A stretch of 45,853 nt of DNA from Virgibacillus sp. AGTR (GCF_016919725.2 NZ_JAJERH010000033.1:1-45853), one strand, 5' to 3'. Shown: positions 25,872 through 35,234, counted from the stretch's first letter. Notes: generated from the letters alone by a model not told the origin. A program made the numbers and translations.

Positions 25872-26828
25872 TTACACAGCTATCGGTGCCTTGATGGCTG
25901 GATGTGGGTTGTAATCCAATATTTCAAAATCAGAAAGTTCGAAATCAAATATAGACGTTTTTTCTGCATTTAATTGTAATGTTGGAAAGCTTCTTATTTC
26001 ACGATTTAGCTGTGTCTTTACTTGATTTATATGATTCGTATATATATGTGCATCCCCCAAGGTATGGACAAATTCACCTGGTTGTAGATTACATTCATGC
26101 GCAATTAGGTGTGTAAGTAAAGCATAACTTGCAATATTAAACGGTACGCCAAGGAATACATCCGCACTCCGTTGATATAGTTGACAAGAAAGCTTACCTT
26201 CTGCTACATAAAACTGAAATAATGTATGACATGGAGGTAAAGCCATTGATGGTATATCTTCAGGGTTCCATGCTGATACAATGTGCCTCCTTGAATCCGG
26301 CTTGTACTTAATGTTCTCGATTACTTCTTTAAGCTGATCGATTACCTCATTTTGTGATGTCTTCCATTGACGCCACTGTTTTCCATAAACAGCTCCTAAA
26401 TCGCCAAACTTTTTAGCAAACGCATCATCAGCGAGAATTCGCTCTTTAAAAATGGACATTTGCTCTTTATATTGCTCATGGAAACGGCTATCAAGCTGTG
26501 AACGGTTACCAAAATCCGTCATATCTGGTCCATGATAACTATCACTTGTAACCCATTTTTCAAACGCCCATTCATTCCATATATTATTGTTGTTTTGTAG
26601 CAGGTATCGTATATTCGTATCCCCTTTTATAAACCATAGGAGCTCACTTGCAACTAAACGAAAAGGCACCTTTTTGGTAGTTAACAATGGGAATCCTTTT
26701 GCTAAATCGAAGCGCATTTGGTGACCAAAAACAGAATAGGTACCAGTATTTGTACGATCTTGTTTATTAGTACCATTATGTAAAATGTGATTACATAAAT
26801 CTAAATATGCCCTTTCTCCTGTAACCAT
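25872..26828 (-). CDS. thyA: Thymidylate synthase
   Basis: A 318-residue enzyme methylating dUMP to dTMP. The catalytic Cys is in [37 protein letters not shown] and [10 protein letters not shown] are substrate-binding segments. The length is that of the long Lactobacillus/Staphylococcus type, with the extra region around [11 protein letters not shown], rather than the 264-residue B. subtilis ThyB. GGAGGA precedes ATG 26828. It is first in the thyA-dfrA-mobA row. Confidence 0.95.
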   Translation of the reverse strand: MVTGERAYLDLCNHILHNGTNKQDRTNTGTYSVFGHQMRFDLAKGFPLLTTKKVPFRLVASELLWFIKGDTNIRYLLQNNNNIWNEWAFEKWVTSDSYHGPDMTDFGNRSQLDSRFHEQYKEQMSIFKERILADDAFAKKFGDLGAVYGKQWRQWKTSQNEVIDQLKEVIENIKYKPDSRRHIVSAWNPEDIPSMALPPCHTLFQFYVAEGKLSCQLYQRSADVFLGVPFNIASYALLTHLIAHECNLQPGEFVHTLGDAHIYTNHINQVKTQLNREIRSFPTLQLNAEKTSIFDFELSDFEILDYNPHPAIKAPIAV

Positions 26829-27064
26829 ATCTATTCCTCCATTTACTATCTACTATCCAACTAATTGTAACACAAACTACAATTTTAAGCAGTTTACACA
26901 TCACGTTAACATACTGTATTTGAACAGGCGCACTCCAATTTTTGAGGTATTGTCAGTCTTAATAAGATTTAGAGTTTACGTTTGTAACACAATCGTAACT
27001 CATAAACATGCTAAATACTCATAAATCTGTTAGAGACAGTCATAAATTAGAAAGGGGTATTTGC

Positions 27065-28087
27065 ATGCTAAATGGTACTGTAGAGCACGTAGTAAAACGT
27101 TCTTTACTTTATGGCTACGTGTTAAGTCAACCACTTGTAGCCTATGTTGATGCATATCCTGAACTACAAAATAAGCTTTTATTCGAATCAGAACAACTAG
27201 AGTTTGGCAAACATGGCGAAGCTATTCGCATCCTACAACAAAAGCTTCATACATTATCCTATTTTGATAATAATATAGATGGTAAATTTGGAATCTTAAC
27301 CGAGCACGCACTTAAAAACTTTCAAGCTGAACATAGCTTAACGATTAATGGGAAAGTTAACGAGGATACATTAAAAGCAATAATCAAAGATGAAGAACAA
27401 GAATATATAGATCAGTTAGAAAATTTTTCAGATGAGATCCGGCCTGGAATGTACAACGCAAAAGTAAAGATCGTTCAAAAGTCATTACAATACTTTGGAT
27501 ACTATGAGGGTGAATTAGACGGAATATATGGCCCATTAACGAAGCAAGCATTACAAATTGCTGAAGACGAACATAAAATGGATTTAATTGATGATACCTA
27601 CCTTACCTCAAATGCACCAGTAGAAAAAAAGAAGAAGTCAGAAAATGTGCAGCAAAGAAATGAGGAGTCTGTTGAAGAAAAGCAGGAAGCAGCAAAGGAA
27701 GTTAAAAAAGTTCGCATAGAAGGCAATGATGGAGCGACTATAGTTCAAGAAGCTCGTTCACAAATTGGTACGCCATATACTTGGGGAGGAACCTCACCTA
27801 GTGGATTTGATTGTAGTGGTTTTATTCAATATGTATATCAACAACAAGGCGTGCAGCTTCCGAGAACCGTGAGTGATATTTGGAATTTTTCCACTCCCAT
27901 CTCGAATCGCTCTGTCGGTGACCTCGTATTTTTTGAAACATATAAACCAGGACCATCCCATATGGGAATTTATATCGGTGACGGAAAATTCATCCATGCA
28001 GGTGAATCGAATGGCGTGGAGATTAGCGAATTAACTAATCCTTATTGGGAAGCTAGGTACCTTGGCGCAAAGCGAGTTAATCAATAA
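27065..28087 (+). CDS. NlpC/P60 cell-wall endopeptidase with two peptidoglycan-binding domains
   Basis: A 340-residue cell-wall hydrolase. Two PG_binding_1 repeats (GKHGEAIRILQQKL ... TLKAII and GMYNAKVKIVQKSL ... ALQIAE) occupy about residues 45-175, a charged Lys/Glu linker about 180-220, and the NlpC/P60 domain about 225-340. The catalytic Cys is in GFDCSGFIQYVY and the His in GPSHMGIYIG. It would cut stem peptides of peptidoglycan. The N-terminus is only weakly hydrophobic, so the export route is unclear. ATG 27065 is chosen because AAAGGGG lies about 8 bases upstream; an earlier in-frame ATG at 27008 lacks one. Confidence 0.9.
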   Translation: MLNGTVEHVVKRSLLYGYVLSQPLVAYVDAYPELQNKLLFESEQLEFGKHGEAIRILQQKLHTLSYFDNNIDGKFGILTEHALKNFQAEHSLTINGKVNEDTLKAIIKDEEQEYIDQLENFSDEIRPGMYNAKVKIVQKSLQYFGYYEGELDGIYGPLTKQALQIAEDEHKMDLIDDTYLTSNAPVEKKKKSENVQQRNEESVEEKQEAAKEVKKVRIEGNDGATIVQEARSQIGTPYTWGGTSPSGFDCSGFIQYVYQQQGVQLPRTVSDIWNFSTPISNRSVGDLVFFETYKPGPSHMGIYIGDGKFIHAGESNGVEISELTNPYWEARYLGAKRVNQ

Positions 28088-28111
28088 TAGCATAAAGTGG
28101 GAGTCTTACTG

Positions 28112-28145
28112 AAAAAGATACCCATCAAACGATGGATATCTTTTT
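28112..28145. terminator. Bidirectional terminator
   Basis: AAAAAGATACCCATC (28112-28126) pairs with GATGGATATCTTTTT (28131-28145), one mismatch, loop AAAC. It ends the NlpC/P60 gene and the convergent HD-domain gene. Confidence 0.8.
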
Positions 28146-28171
28146 AGCTTATGTACAGTAAAGCAATACCT

Positions 28172-28759
28172 TTACCACTCGTTATAAAATTGTTCTAAAT
28201 ATCTTTCCATAAATTGATGACGTTCGTTAGCAATTTCTTGGGCTGTTTCTGTGTGAAGCAGCCCTTTCAGTTTCAATAGTTTATCATAGAAATGCTGGAT
28301 GGACGTATGCTTCGATGTTTCATGGAATATAGGTTGCCCTTTTGCACCTCCATAAGCAAAGGTTCGAGCAATGCCAATCGCACCAATCGCATCCAGTCTA
28401 TCAGCATCCTGCACGACTTTTCCTTCCATTGTAGTTGGAATCCTCCCTTTTCGGAAAGAAACATTTCTCATAATTTGCCTAATTTCCTTGATATCGCTCT
28501 TTGTAAAATCTATGGAATGAAGGAAAGCATCCATTTCGTTCAATGATTTGATCGAATCATGAAATAATTTTTCATCACCTATATCATGGAGCCAAGCAGC
28601 AGCTTCACAAATAAATGGCTCTGCGCCCTCCTTATTGGCGATCATTCTAGCCATTCGTGCTACTCGCTCCATATGATAATAATCATGACCAGTAGGATCA
28701 TCCGTAAAACAACTAAAAACATAGGCTTTTATCTTTGCTAACTGTAAAGCTGCCTCCAT
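28172..28759 (-). CDS. HD-domain phosphohydrolase (YpgQ/YedJ-like)
   Basis: A 195-residue metal-dependent phosphohydrolase. The N-terminal GHDYYHMERVARMARMI provides the first His, WLHDIGDEK provides the HD pair, and VQDADRLDAIGAIGIAR provides the last Asp. B. subtilis YpgQ, a relative, hydrolyses nucleoside triphosphates. Its ATG overlaps the fhs stop (TAATGG), so the two are translationally coupled. The metabolic link to fhs is not obvious, though both touch nucleotide metabolism. Confidence 0.85.
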   Translation of the reverse strand: MEAALQLAKIKAYVFSCFTDDPTGHDYYHMERVARMARMIANKEGAEPFICEAAAWLHDIGDEKLFHDSIKSLNEMDAFLHSIDFTKSDIKEIRQIMRNVSFRKGRIPTTMEGKVVQDADRLDAIGAIGIARTFAYGGAKGQPIFHETSKHTSIQHFYDKLLKLKGLLHTETAQEIANERHQFMERYLEQFYNEW

Positions 28760-30429
28760 TAAAACAGCCCTTTCACCTTTCCATCTGCTGTTACGTCCAT
28801 ATTTAGCGCTGCCGGTTTTTCAGGAAGTCCAGGCATCGTTAATACATCACCTGTTAATACAACAATAAAGCCTGCACCTATAGATGCTCGTAGTTCCCTA
28901 ATAGTGATCGTAAAACCTTCTGGTCTCCCTACACGTGCAGGGTCATCTGAAAGTGAATATTGTGTCTTAGCCATGCAAATTGGGAGGTTATTCCATCCCT
29001 GCTTTTCAAATAGCTTTATTTGCTTCGATGCATGCTTTGAAAGCTCAATATCCTTCGCTCCATAAACTGTTTGAGCTATTTTTCTAATTTTTTCTTCAAT
29101 AGAATCTTCTAATTCGTATAGTGGTTTAAAGCTTTTCTTCCTGCTTTCGGTCTTAGCGATAATTTTGTTAGCTAATTGAATACCGCCTGATCCACCACTT
29201 GCCCATACGTCAGTCAATGCTACTTCAACATGTTGTTCCTCACACCAGTTCTCAATAAAATGGACCTCATTTTCTGTATCGGTTGGAAACTTATTGATAG
29301 CAACTACAAATGGAACATCAAACGCTTCAATCGTTTCCATATGTTTTTTCAGATTTTTCATACCTGCTTTAAGTGCTTCTAGATTTTCTTCGGCAAGTTT
29401 ATCCTTTGCCAACCCACCATGCATTTTTAATGCACGAACTGTAGCAACAATAACAACTGCGGCAGTGTCAATGTTTCCAACACGTGATTTTATATGAAAA
29501 TACTTCTCAGCACCTAAATCTGCACCAAACCCCGCTTCTGTTACAACATAATCACCTAGTTTAGCCGCAGTTTTTGTAGCGATAATACTGTTACATCCAT
29601 GCGCTATATTCGCAAATGGCCCGCCATGTATAATCGCAGGAGTATTTTCGATCGTTTGAACAAGGTTCGGCTTTAATGCATCTTTTAAGAGTAACGTTAA
29701 TGCTCCCTCCGCTTTAAGATCACTCACAGTAACGGGTTGCTCATTATAGGTATAGCCGATCACAATTCTTGCCAATCGTGATTTTAAATCTACTATATCG
29801 GTTGCTAAACATAAAATGGCCATGATTTCAGATGCAACTGTAATTGTAAAGCCATCTTCTCTCGGAACACCCTTTGATGGTCCTCCTAGCCCTACGATGA
29901 TTTGACGTAATGCTCGATCATTCATATCCATGACACGTTTCCATTCTACTCTTCTCGGATCAAGATCGAGTTCATTTCCTCGATGAATATGATTGTCAAT
30001 CATTGCCGATAGCGCATTATTTGCACTCGTAATAGCATGTAAATCTCCGGTAAAATGAAGGTTTATATCTTCCATTGGTAATACTTGAGAATAACCCCCT
30101 CCTGCTGCACCACCCTTTATTCCCATTACTGGACCTAATGATGGTTCACGCAATGCAATTACTGCCCTCTTACCTATTTGGTTCAAGGCTTGTCCTAAGC
30201 CTACTGTGACTGTGGATTTCCCTTCCCCTGCAGGGGTTGGGTTAATAGAGGTAACAAGAATAACTTTGCCATCTTGCTTATCCTTTAACGTATGTAAAAG
30301 ATGATTGGATATCTTTGCTTTTGTATGTCCATACGGCTCCCATTCATCTTTACTTAAATTCAAGTTCTCAGCAATTTTATGTATCGGTTCTAGCTTTGCT
30401 TCCTGTGCTATTTCTATATCCGTTTTCAT
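28759..30429 (-). CDS. fhs: Formate-tetrahydrofolate ligase
   Basis: A 556-residue enzyme making 10-formyl-tetrahydrofolate from formate, ATP and tetrahydrofolate for purine and fMet synthesis. The P-loop is [20 protein letters not shown] near residue 65. [23 protein letters not shown] and [11 protein letters not shown] are family signatures, and the length is normal. AAGGGG precedes ATG 30429. A consensus promoter on this strand (30599-30627) gives a leader of about 160 bases. Confidence 0.95.
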   Translation of the reverse strand: MKTDIEIAQEAKLEPIHKIAENLNLSKDEWEPYGHTKAKISNHLLHTLKDKQDGKVILVTSINPTPAGEGKSTVTVGLGQALNQIGKRAVIALREPSLGPVMGIKGGAAGGGYSQVLPMEDINLHFTGDLHAITSANNALSAMIDNHIHRGNELDLDPRRVEWKRVMDMNDRALRQIIVGLGGPSKGVPREDGFTITVASEIMAILCLATDIVDLKSRLARIVIGYTYNEQPVTVSDLKAEGALTLLLKDALKPNLVQTIENTPAIIHGGPFANIAHGCNSIIATKTAAKLGDYVVTEAGFGADLGAEKYFHIKSRVGNIDTAAVVIVATVRALKMHGGLAKDKLAEENLEALKAGMKNLKKHMETIEAFDVPFVVAINKFPTDTENEVHFIENWCEEQHVEVALTDVWASGGSGGIQLANKIIAKTESRKKSFKPLYELEDSIEEKIRKIAQTVYGAKDIELSKHASKQIKLFEKQGWNNLPICMAKTQYSLSDDPARVGRPEGFTITIRELRASIGAGFIVVLTGDVLTMPGLPEKPAALNMDVTADGKVKGLF

Positions 30430-30452
30430 GTAATAGTACCCCTTCCTAAAAT

Positions 30453-30590
30453 TTAGATAAATATGGTGGGAAATAACTTCATCCTATCTACTACATTTCG
30501 ATGTAAATCATGATCGTTCATACAGTAATTACAGCAAATTCTGCCGCTTGCCTTCATGCTCTCCTTGCATGTCTCTTGATACCGCTTCAC
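30453..30590 (-). CDS. Possible leader ORF upstream of fhs
   Basis: A 45-codon frame from GTG 30590 to TAA 30453 inside the fhs leader. It includes [17 protein letters not shown], a Cys/His arrangement that could bind zinc. An internal ATG at 30557 has AAGGAG three bases upstream, which is rather close. The GTG itself lies almost at the predicted transcription start. I know no homologue. It could be a chance frame in an untranslated leader. Confidence 0.25.
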   Translation of the reverse strand: MKRYQETCKESMKASGRICCNYCMNDHDLHRNVVDRMKLFPTIFI

Positions 30591-30598
30591 CTAATCAA

Positions 30599-30627
30599 AT
30601 TATAGACGAGTAACGAAAAAATGTCGA
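30599..30627 (-). promoter_or_regulatory. Promoter of fhs
   Basis: Read on the minus strand: TCGACA (30627-30622), 17-bp spacer, TATAAT (30604-30599). Start near 30592. It diverges from the plus-strand promoter at 30647-30675. Confidence 0.65.
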
Positions 30628-30646
30628 CATAACCTTGCTTATTTTC

Positions 30647-30675
30647 TTGACTCACTTATGTAAATAAGCTATATT
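30647..30675 (+). promoter_or_regulatory. Promoter of the cold-shock gene leader or a small RNA
   Basis: TTGACT (30647-30652), 17-bp spacer, TATATT (30670-30675); start near 30682. It reads first into the strong hairpin at 30716-30780 and then into the csp gene. Confidence 0.65.
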
Positions 30676-30715
30676 AGACACAAGCAAAGAAGATGTACGG
30701 ATTCATTAATGACGC

Positions 30716-30780
30716 AGGCAGCTTCTATAGAAGTGGATGTAATAGTGATCCTACACTTCTATAGAAACTGCCTATTTTTA
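30716..30780 (+). terminator. Strong hairpin with T tail before the csp gene
   Basis: AGGCAG plus TTCTATAGAAGTG on the left (30716-30735) pairs with CACTTCTATAGAA plus CTGCCT (30754-30773) with one C-A mismatch, followed by ATTTTTA. With the promoter at 30647 this makes either a small RNA of about 100 nt or a regulated 5' leader of the cold-shock mRNA. Confidence 0.65.
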
Positions 30781-30852
30781 TGTTCTGTCTATCTGCTTTG
30801 TATTACCACGTTTGTACTTAAAGAAACGTGAAAGTTTTTAGGAGGATTATTC

Positions 30853-31053
30853 ATGGAAAATGGTGTAGTTAAATGGTTCAATGCTGAAAAAGGATATGGC
30901 TTCATTCAGCAAGAAGAAGGAAATGACGTATTTGTACATTATTCGGCAATTCAAGAAGAAGGCTTTAAAACACTTGAAGAAGGACAAGAAGTTTCTTTTG
31001 AAATCGTTGAAGGTGAGCGTGGTCCACAAGCAGCTAATGTTGTTAAAAAATAA
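30853..31053 (+). CDS. Cold-shock protein, CspA/CspB family
   Basis: A 66-residue OB-fold RNA/DNA chaperone. RNP1 (KGYGFI) and RNP2 (DVFVHYSAI) are intact, with the basic-aromatic face of the family. It melts secondary structure in mRNA at low temperature. AGGAGG lies 8 bases before ATG 30853. The long leader with a strong hairpin is consistent with post-transcriptional control known for csp genes. CspB, CspC and CspD paralogues cannot be told apart here. Confidence 0.95.
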   Translation: MENGVVKWFNAEKGYGFIQQEEGNDVFVHYSAIQEEGFKTLEEGQEVSFEIVEGERGPQAANVVKK

Positions 31054-31071
31054 ATAGTGATCAAAATATAT

Positions 31072-31104
31072 AAAGCGGTAATCTTAATGGTTACCGCTTT
31101 TTTT
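31072..31104 (+). terminator. Terminator of the csp gene
   Basis: AAAGCGGTAA (31072-31081) and TTACCGCTTT (31091-31100) form a perfect stem, followed by further T residues to 31104. Confidence 0.85.
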
Positions 31105-31126
31105 GGTGGTTATAATAGGAATATCC

Positions 31127-31155
31127 TTGCTTTTCGAGTTAGTTCTTCGTATAAT
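31127..31155 (+). promoter_or_regulatory. Promoter of the queuosine-precursor transporter gene
   Basis: TTGCTT (31127-31132), 17-bp spacer, TATAAT (31150-31155). Start near 31162, ten bases before the riboswitch. Confidence 0.65.
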
Positions 31156-31170
31156 AGCTTTTGTGTTTTT

Positions 31171-31209
31171 CGCGGTTCGAGAACTCCCGCGTTACCAAAA
31201 CTAAGGAGG
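31171..31209 (+). ncRNA. preQ1-I riboswitch
   Basis: CGCGG (31171-31175) pairs with CCGCG (31187-31191) around TTCGAGAACTC. An A-rich strand then leads to AAAACTAAGGAGG, the preQ1-I layout (short stem with GGTTC and CCC, then AAAACTAAGGA folding back as a pseudoknot). The pseudoknot strand runs directly into the AGGAGG of the next gene, so preQ1 binding would hide the ribosome binding site. Control is therefore translational. It precedes a queuosine-precursor transporter, the expected target. Confidence 0.8.
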
Positions 31210-31216
31210 AATAATA

Positions 31217-31909
31217 ATGCCTAACGAGCTTATATGGATTTTATTTGCGTTGGTCAATTTTTCGTTATTGCTATTGTTCTATCGACTATTTGGTAGAACA
31301 GGCTTATATGTTTGGATCGGAATGGCAACAGTGATAGCCAATATTCAGGTGTTAAAAACAGTGGATTTAATTGGCTTAACAGCTACTCTTGGGAATATCC
31401 TATATGGAACTGCTTATTTAGCTACCGATATAATTAATGAAAAACATGGTAAAAAAGAGGCGAAAAAAGCAGTATGGTTGGGATTTGCAACATTAGTTAC
31501 CATGACAATCATCATGCAAATTGCCTTAGCATTTGAACCAGGTGCTGAAGACATTGCTCATGATGCGCTGGCGACTATATTTAGTTTAATTCCACGAATA
31601 GTGGCCGGAAGCTTAGCAGCGTATATGATTAGTCAATACTTTGATGTTTGGATTTATGATAAATTACGTAATCTATTTCCAAGTGATCGGCAGTTATGGA
31701 TTAGAAATAATGGGAGTACGGTGATAAGTCAATTTGTAGATACGATTGTTTTCTGTACTATTGCATTCTATGGAACATATCCATTCGATATTTGGTTGGA
31801 AATATTTATAACAACCTATGTTATCAAATTCGCGGTGGCAATTATCGATACACCATTTATGTATATTGCTAAGAACATGCATGTTGAAAAAAGTAATAGC
31901 ACAAATTAA
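31217..31909 (+). CDS. Queuosine precursor transporter (YhhQ/Vut_1 family, YpdP-like)
   Basis: A 230-residue membrane protein with about six hydrophobic helices, importing preQ0 or preQ1 (or the queuine base) for tRNA queuosine modification. The segment LGNILYGTAYLATDIINEKHGKKEAKKAV is the family signature, and ISQFVDTIVF lies in a later helix. The preQ1-I riboswitch directly upstream fits this substrate. ATG 31217 follows AAGGAGG. It is monocistronic, with a strong terminator after it. Confidence 0.9.
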   Translation: MPNELIWILFALVNFSLLLLFYRLFGRTGLYVWIGMATVIANIQVLKTVDLIGLTATLGNILYGTAYLATDIINEKHGKKEAKKAVWLGFATLVTMTIIMQIALAFEPGAEDIAHDALATIFSLIPRIVAGSLAAYMISQYFDVWIYDKLRNLFPSDRQLWIRNNGSTVISQFVDTIVFCTIAFYGTYPFDIWLEIFITTYVIKFAVAIIDTPFMYIAKNMHVEKSNSTN

Positions 31910-31913
31910 TGCA

Positions 31914-31958
31914 AAAGGAAGCACAATAACCTATTTAACTATTGTGCTTCCTTTTTTT
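31914..31958 (+). terminator. Terminator of the queuosine-precursor transporter gene
   Basis: A 15-16 bp stem (AAAGGAAGCACAATA at 31914-31928 with TATTGTGCTTCCTTT at 31940-31954), then more T residues to 31958. Confidence 0.85.
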
Positions 31959-32724
31959 CTTATCAAGTCCCCATTTATTCTTGTATTATAGTTACCTCTT
32001 GTTATATGCATACATATGTATATTAACTTGGAGTCATTTTATCTTCCATTAGTATCTCCTGAATAAATAGACTCATTAAACGATTTTCAATCTATATACT
32101 CAAAGACCCCCAACCTGACGAAATTCTTATTCGTTGGCTTCCTTCACACTGGTTCTTTTATTTCGACAACTAAAAAATAACTTACATTTATTCTGTAACA
32201 TCTTTGAGGAATAGGATAAGATACTATTCATTCATACATGCCTCTCCCTCCTCTCTATCTAAATTTCGGTTTCGCGGCAGTTTGCATTCTTAGTTCAAAC
32301 GACATTTTTGCATGATGCTTCAACACTAATCAAATTTGCTAAGTTAAAACATGCTGACTTCGTTCCGTTTACCTTTTATCAATATGCTCCCTGCTCTGTT
32401 AGGCTTACTAATTACCTAATTATCGTATTCTAAGCCATGCTTAAGTCAGCAGGATAAGCTTGTTTATGTGCCTTACTTTTTAAACATTTGTTTTCAAACA
32501 GCTACTACTTCTTTCCTACAAGGTAGTTTTTCACTTAATTGCCACTTTTTCTTCACAAATCCTTCAATTACTTTTCTAACCTAAATGTTAGTAAAGTACT
32601 GATACAGAGCGGTTCGAACATAATTGAACAAATTGTGAAAACACTAACGAACAATGCTAATTCGGGCAGTGTTTTGTGTATGATGAAAATAGAAGCACTA
32701 CTTTAGTCATGAGGGGGGAGTAGA
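31959..32724. other. Gene-less interval before the ba3 oxidase operon
   Basis: About 760 bases with stops in all frames and no homology I recognise. An inverted pair AAAACACT (32638-32645) / AGTGTTTT (32668-32675) lies about 50 bases before the first oxidase gene. It could be a weak terminator or an operator. Confidence 0.4.
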
Positions 32725-32865
32725 ATGGAAAATGCTGAAAAGCAGAAATCTGAAGAGCGTGTAGAAACGCCAAACCTGAAAGGTACACTACTATCTGTGT
32801 TATTACTAGGAGTCTTCATTATCGTTAGTTGGTTTGGTGTATTTGCCTTATTTTTATCTAGGTAA
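32725..32865 (+). CDS. Cytochrome c oxidase ba3-type subunit IIa
   Basis: A 46-residue single-span protein. A charged cytosolic N-terminus (MENAEKQKSEERVETPNLKG) is followed by one membrane helix, LLSVLLLGVFIIVSWFGVFA, ending at SR. In ba3-type oxidases a small subunit IIa of this form packs against subunits I and II. The strong GAGGGGGGAG lies before ATG 32725, and subunit II starts 29 bases after its stop. It is short enough that automatic annotation may miss it. Confidence 0.8.
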   Translation: MENAEKQKSEERVETPNLKGTLLSVLLLGVFIIVSWFGVFALFLSR

Positions 32866-32894
32866 TTGGAATGAATTTAGGGGGGAGTGTTAGC

Positions 32895-33398
32895 ATGCAT
32901 TTGCATAAGTTTGAGAAGGTATGGTTAATATTTGGAACTGGATCACTTCTATTATTCTTGCTTGTGATTGGGGTTGGTGCATTTTATAAAGGTACCCATC
33001 CTTCCAGTCATTTAGAAACAATTGACTTAAAGAATATTGAAAGTCATGAGGCCTTTCAACCAGATAATTTAGGCGTAACACAGGTAAAAGAGGATCAGTA
33101 TATCGTTAATTTTGTTGCCTCTGCCTTTAACTATGATTTTGGTGTTGATGATAATGGTAAACCGCTAAAAAAGATTAGAATTCCTAAAGGATCTACTGTT
33201 TTATTTCAAGCAACAACAAAAGATGTAATTCATGGATATCAAGTTGCTGGGACGAATGTAAATATGATGCTGGAGCCTGGTTACATTAGCCGCTACGAAA
33301 CGGTTATGGATGAGACAGGTGAATTTACAATTGTATGTAATGAATACTGTGGATTGGGTCATCACCAAATGTTTGCTTCTGTGGAGGTGTATGAATAA
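32895..33398 (+). CDS. Cytochrome c oxidase subunit II, ba3-type
   Basis: A 167-residue protein. One N-terminal membrane anchor (about residues 10-32) is followed by a cupredoxin domain outside the membrane that carries the binuclear CuA centre: His in DVIHGYQV and the CNEYCGLGHHQM motif with two Cys, a His and a Met. It takes electrons from cytochrome c. ATG 32895 follows GGGGGGAG at 7 bases; an upstream in-frame ATG at 32871 lacks a site. The stop overlaps the subunit I start (TAATG). Confidence 0.9.
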   Translation: MHLHKFEKVWLIFGTGSLLLFLLVIGVGAFYKGTHPSSHLETIDLKNIESHEAFQPDNLGVTQVKEDQYIVNFVASAFNYDFGVDDNGKPLKKIRIPKGSTVLFQATTKDVIHGYQVAGTNVNMMLEPGYISRYETVMDETGEFTIVCNEYCGLGHHQMFASVEVYE

Positions 33399-35056
33399 TG
33401 ATTGCTACTAAACTTGGTATTTCAAAATCTGATTCCAAACTTACTATGGCCTTTATCTATGTTGCGTTTATTTCACTATTTATTGGTGGGCTAATGGGGC
33501 TGTTACAAACACTTGTAAGATCAGGTTCCCTTTCACTTCCATGGGGAATCACCTATTATCAAGTATTAACGGTACATGGAGTAATACTCGGACTCGTTTT
33601 AACTACTTTTTTTATTATCGGTTTTCAATATGCTTTGATGGCCAAAACAGTTGGTATTTCAAAAAAACAGCGATTATATGCCTGGTTAAGTTTTATAGTC
33701 ATGTTAATTGGTACGGTCATGGCCGCCGTTATGGTGTTATTAGGTAAAGCAAGTGTACTATATACATTTTACGCTCCATTGCAAGCACATCCTATATTTT
33801 ATTTTGGATTGGCATTGGTTATTATCGGTAGTTGGATTGCCTGTTTTGTTAACTTCCGACAACTCTATGTTTGGAAAAAGACTCATAAAGATGAAAAATC
33901 ACCGCTTCTTGCCTTTATGGTAGTTATCAATATGGTATTATGGTTTATTGCAACGCTTGGTGTAGCAGCCGCAGTCATTGTTCAATTTATTCCGTGGTCC
34001 CTTGGATATGCGGAAACGATTAATGTTTTAGTAAGTAGGACCTTGTTTTGGTATTTTGGTCATCCACTTGTATATTTTTGGCTACTACCTGCATATATGG
34101 CTTGGTATGCCATAATCCCGAAGATTATTGGCGGCAAAATTTTTAGTGATTCATTAGCACGATTGTCTTTTGTATTATTTTTATTATTCTCTATACCAGT
34201 CGGCTTTCATCATCAGCTGACAGAACCTGGAATTGACCCAACGTGGAAGTTTATACAAGTTGTACTTACATTTATGGTCATCATTCCTTCACTTATGACA
34301 GCATTTTCTATGTTTGCCATGTTTGAGATAACTGGCAGACGGAAGGGGTTTCGTGGATTATTTGGTTGGTTTAAACATTTACCTTGGAAGGACGTTCGTT
34401 TCTTTGCTCCTATGGTAGGTATGCTTGCATTCATACCAGCAGGAACTGGAGGAATAATCAATGCATCCCATCAATTAAACAACGTTATTCACAACACGAT
34501 GTGGGTTACTGGTCATTTCCACTTAACTGTAGCAACTACTGTTTTACTTACCTTTTTCGGAATTAGCTATTGGTTGATCCCACACCTAACAGGTAGAAAG
34601 CTAACAAAGAAGATCAATAATTTAGGGTTAATACAAACCGTTATTTGGGCAGTAGGGATGACTATCATGTCTGGATCCATGCATATATCTGGTCTGCTAG
34701 GTGCACCGCGAAGATCTGCCTTCTCTGAATATGGTGGAACTGCCCAAGCATCAGATTGGATAGGATATCAAATTGCTCAAGCGGTTGGAGGCACTATTTT
34801 ATTTATCGGTATTCTACTAATGGTATATATCTTTCTGCAATTAACTTTCTTTGCACCGAAGGGACAGGAAGAGTTCCCAATTGCTGAAGAAGAAGTGAAT
34901 GCTCAACCGACACCGCTATTTTTAGAAAATTGGAAGCTCTGGATTGGCATTACAATTGGGTTAATCTTATTTGCATATACCATTCCATTTATCGATATTA
35001 TTCTGCACGCTCCAACGGGTAGCGAACCATTTGCTTGGCCAATCGGGAATTCATAA
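33398..35056 (+). CDS. Cytochrome c oxidase subunit I, ba3-type
   Basis: A 552-residue polytopic membrane protein, the catalytic subunit of a type-B heme-copper oxidase that reduces oxygen and pumps protons. The heme-copper ligands are visible: GHPLVYFW (His crosslinked to Tyr region), HHQLTEPG (CuB His pair) and MWVTGHFHLTVA (heme ligands). About 13 helices are predicted. It is coupled to subunit II. Type-B enzymes have high oxygen affinity, so this is probably a low-oxygen or alkaline alternative terminal oxidase. A terminator follows at 35207-35234. Confidence 0.95.
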   Translation: MIATKLGISKSDSKLTMAFIYVAFISLFIGGLMGLLQTLVRSGSLSLPWGITYYQVLTVHGVILGLVLTTFFIIGFQYALMAKTVGISKKQRLYAWLSFIVMLIGTVMAAVMVLLGKASVLYTFYAPLQAHPIFYFGLALVIIGSWIACFVNFRQLYVWKKTHKDEKSPLLAFMVVINMVLWFIATLGVAAAVIVQFIPWSLGYAETINVLVSRTLFWYFGHPLVYFWLLPAYMAWYAIIPKIIGGKIFSDSLARLSFVLFLLFSIPVGFHHQLTEPGIDPTWKFIQVVLTFMVIIPSLMTAFSMFAMFEITGRRKGFRGLFGWFKHLPWKDVRFFAPMVGMLAFIPAGTGGIINASHQLNNVIHNTMWVTGHFHLTVATTVLLTFFGISYWLIPHLTGRKLTKKINNLGLIQTVIWAVGMTIMSGSMHISGLLGAPRRSAFSEYGGTAQASDWIGYQIAQAVGGTILFIGILLMVYIFLQLTFFAPKGQEEFPIAEEEVNAQPTPLFLENWKLWIGITIGLILFAYTIPFIDIILHAPTGSEPFAWPIGNS

Positions 35057-35206
35057 TATACTAGGAGTGAGTATCCCATAAGGTACAAAGGAATATAGAA
35101 CTCCTGTAGAAGGAGCAATATCGTGTCACTAACCTGAAGTATTTTATTCACGAGAAGGATGAACCGTCGTTGCCCCATGGCAATAGTATACTTCAGCTGT
35201 ATAGGT

Positions 35207-35234
35207 AAAGAGCTGTCTTTATGGACAGCTCTTT
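35207..35234. terminator. Bidirectional terminator
   Basis: AAAGAGCTGTC (35207-35217) and GACAGCTCTTT (35224-35234) form a perfect 11-bp stem between the oxidase operon and the convergent bpsB gene. Confidence 0.75.

Noticed and set aside
30430-30600. ZTP (pfl) or THF riboswitch upstream of fhs
   Set aside because: fhs is a common target of such riboswitches, but the conserved core blocks I know for these classes are absent from the leader.
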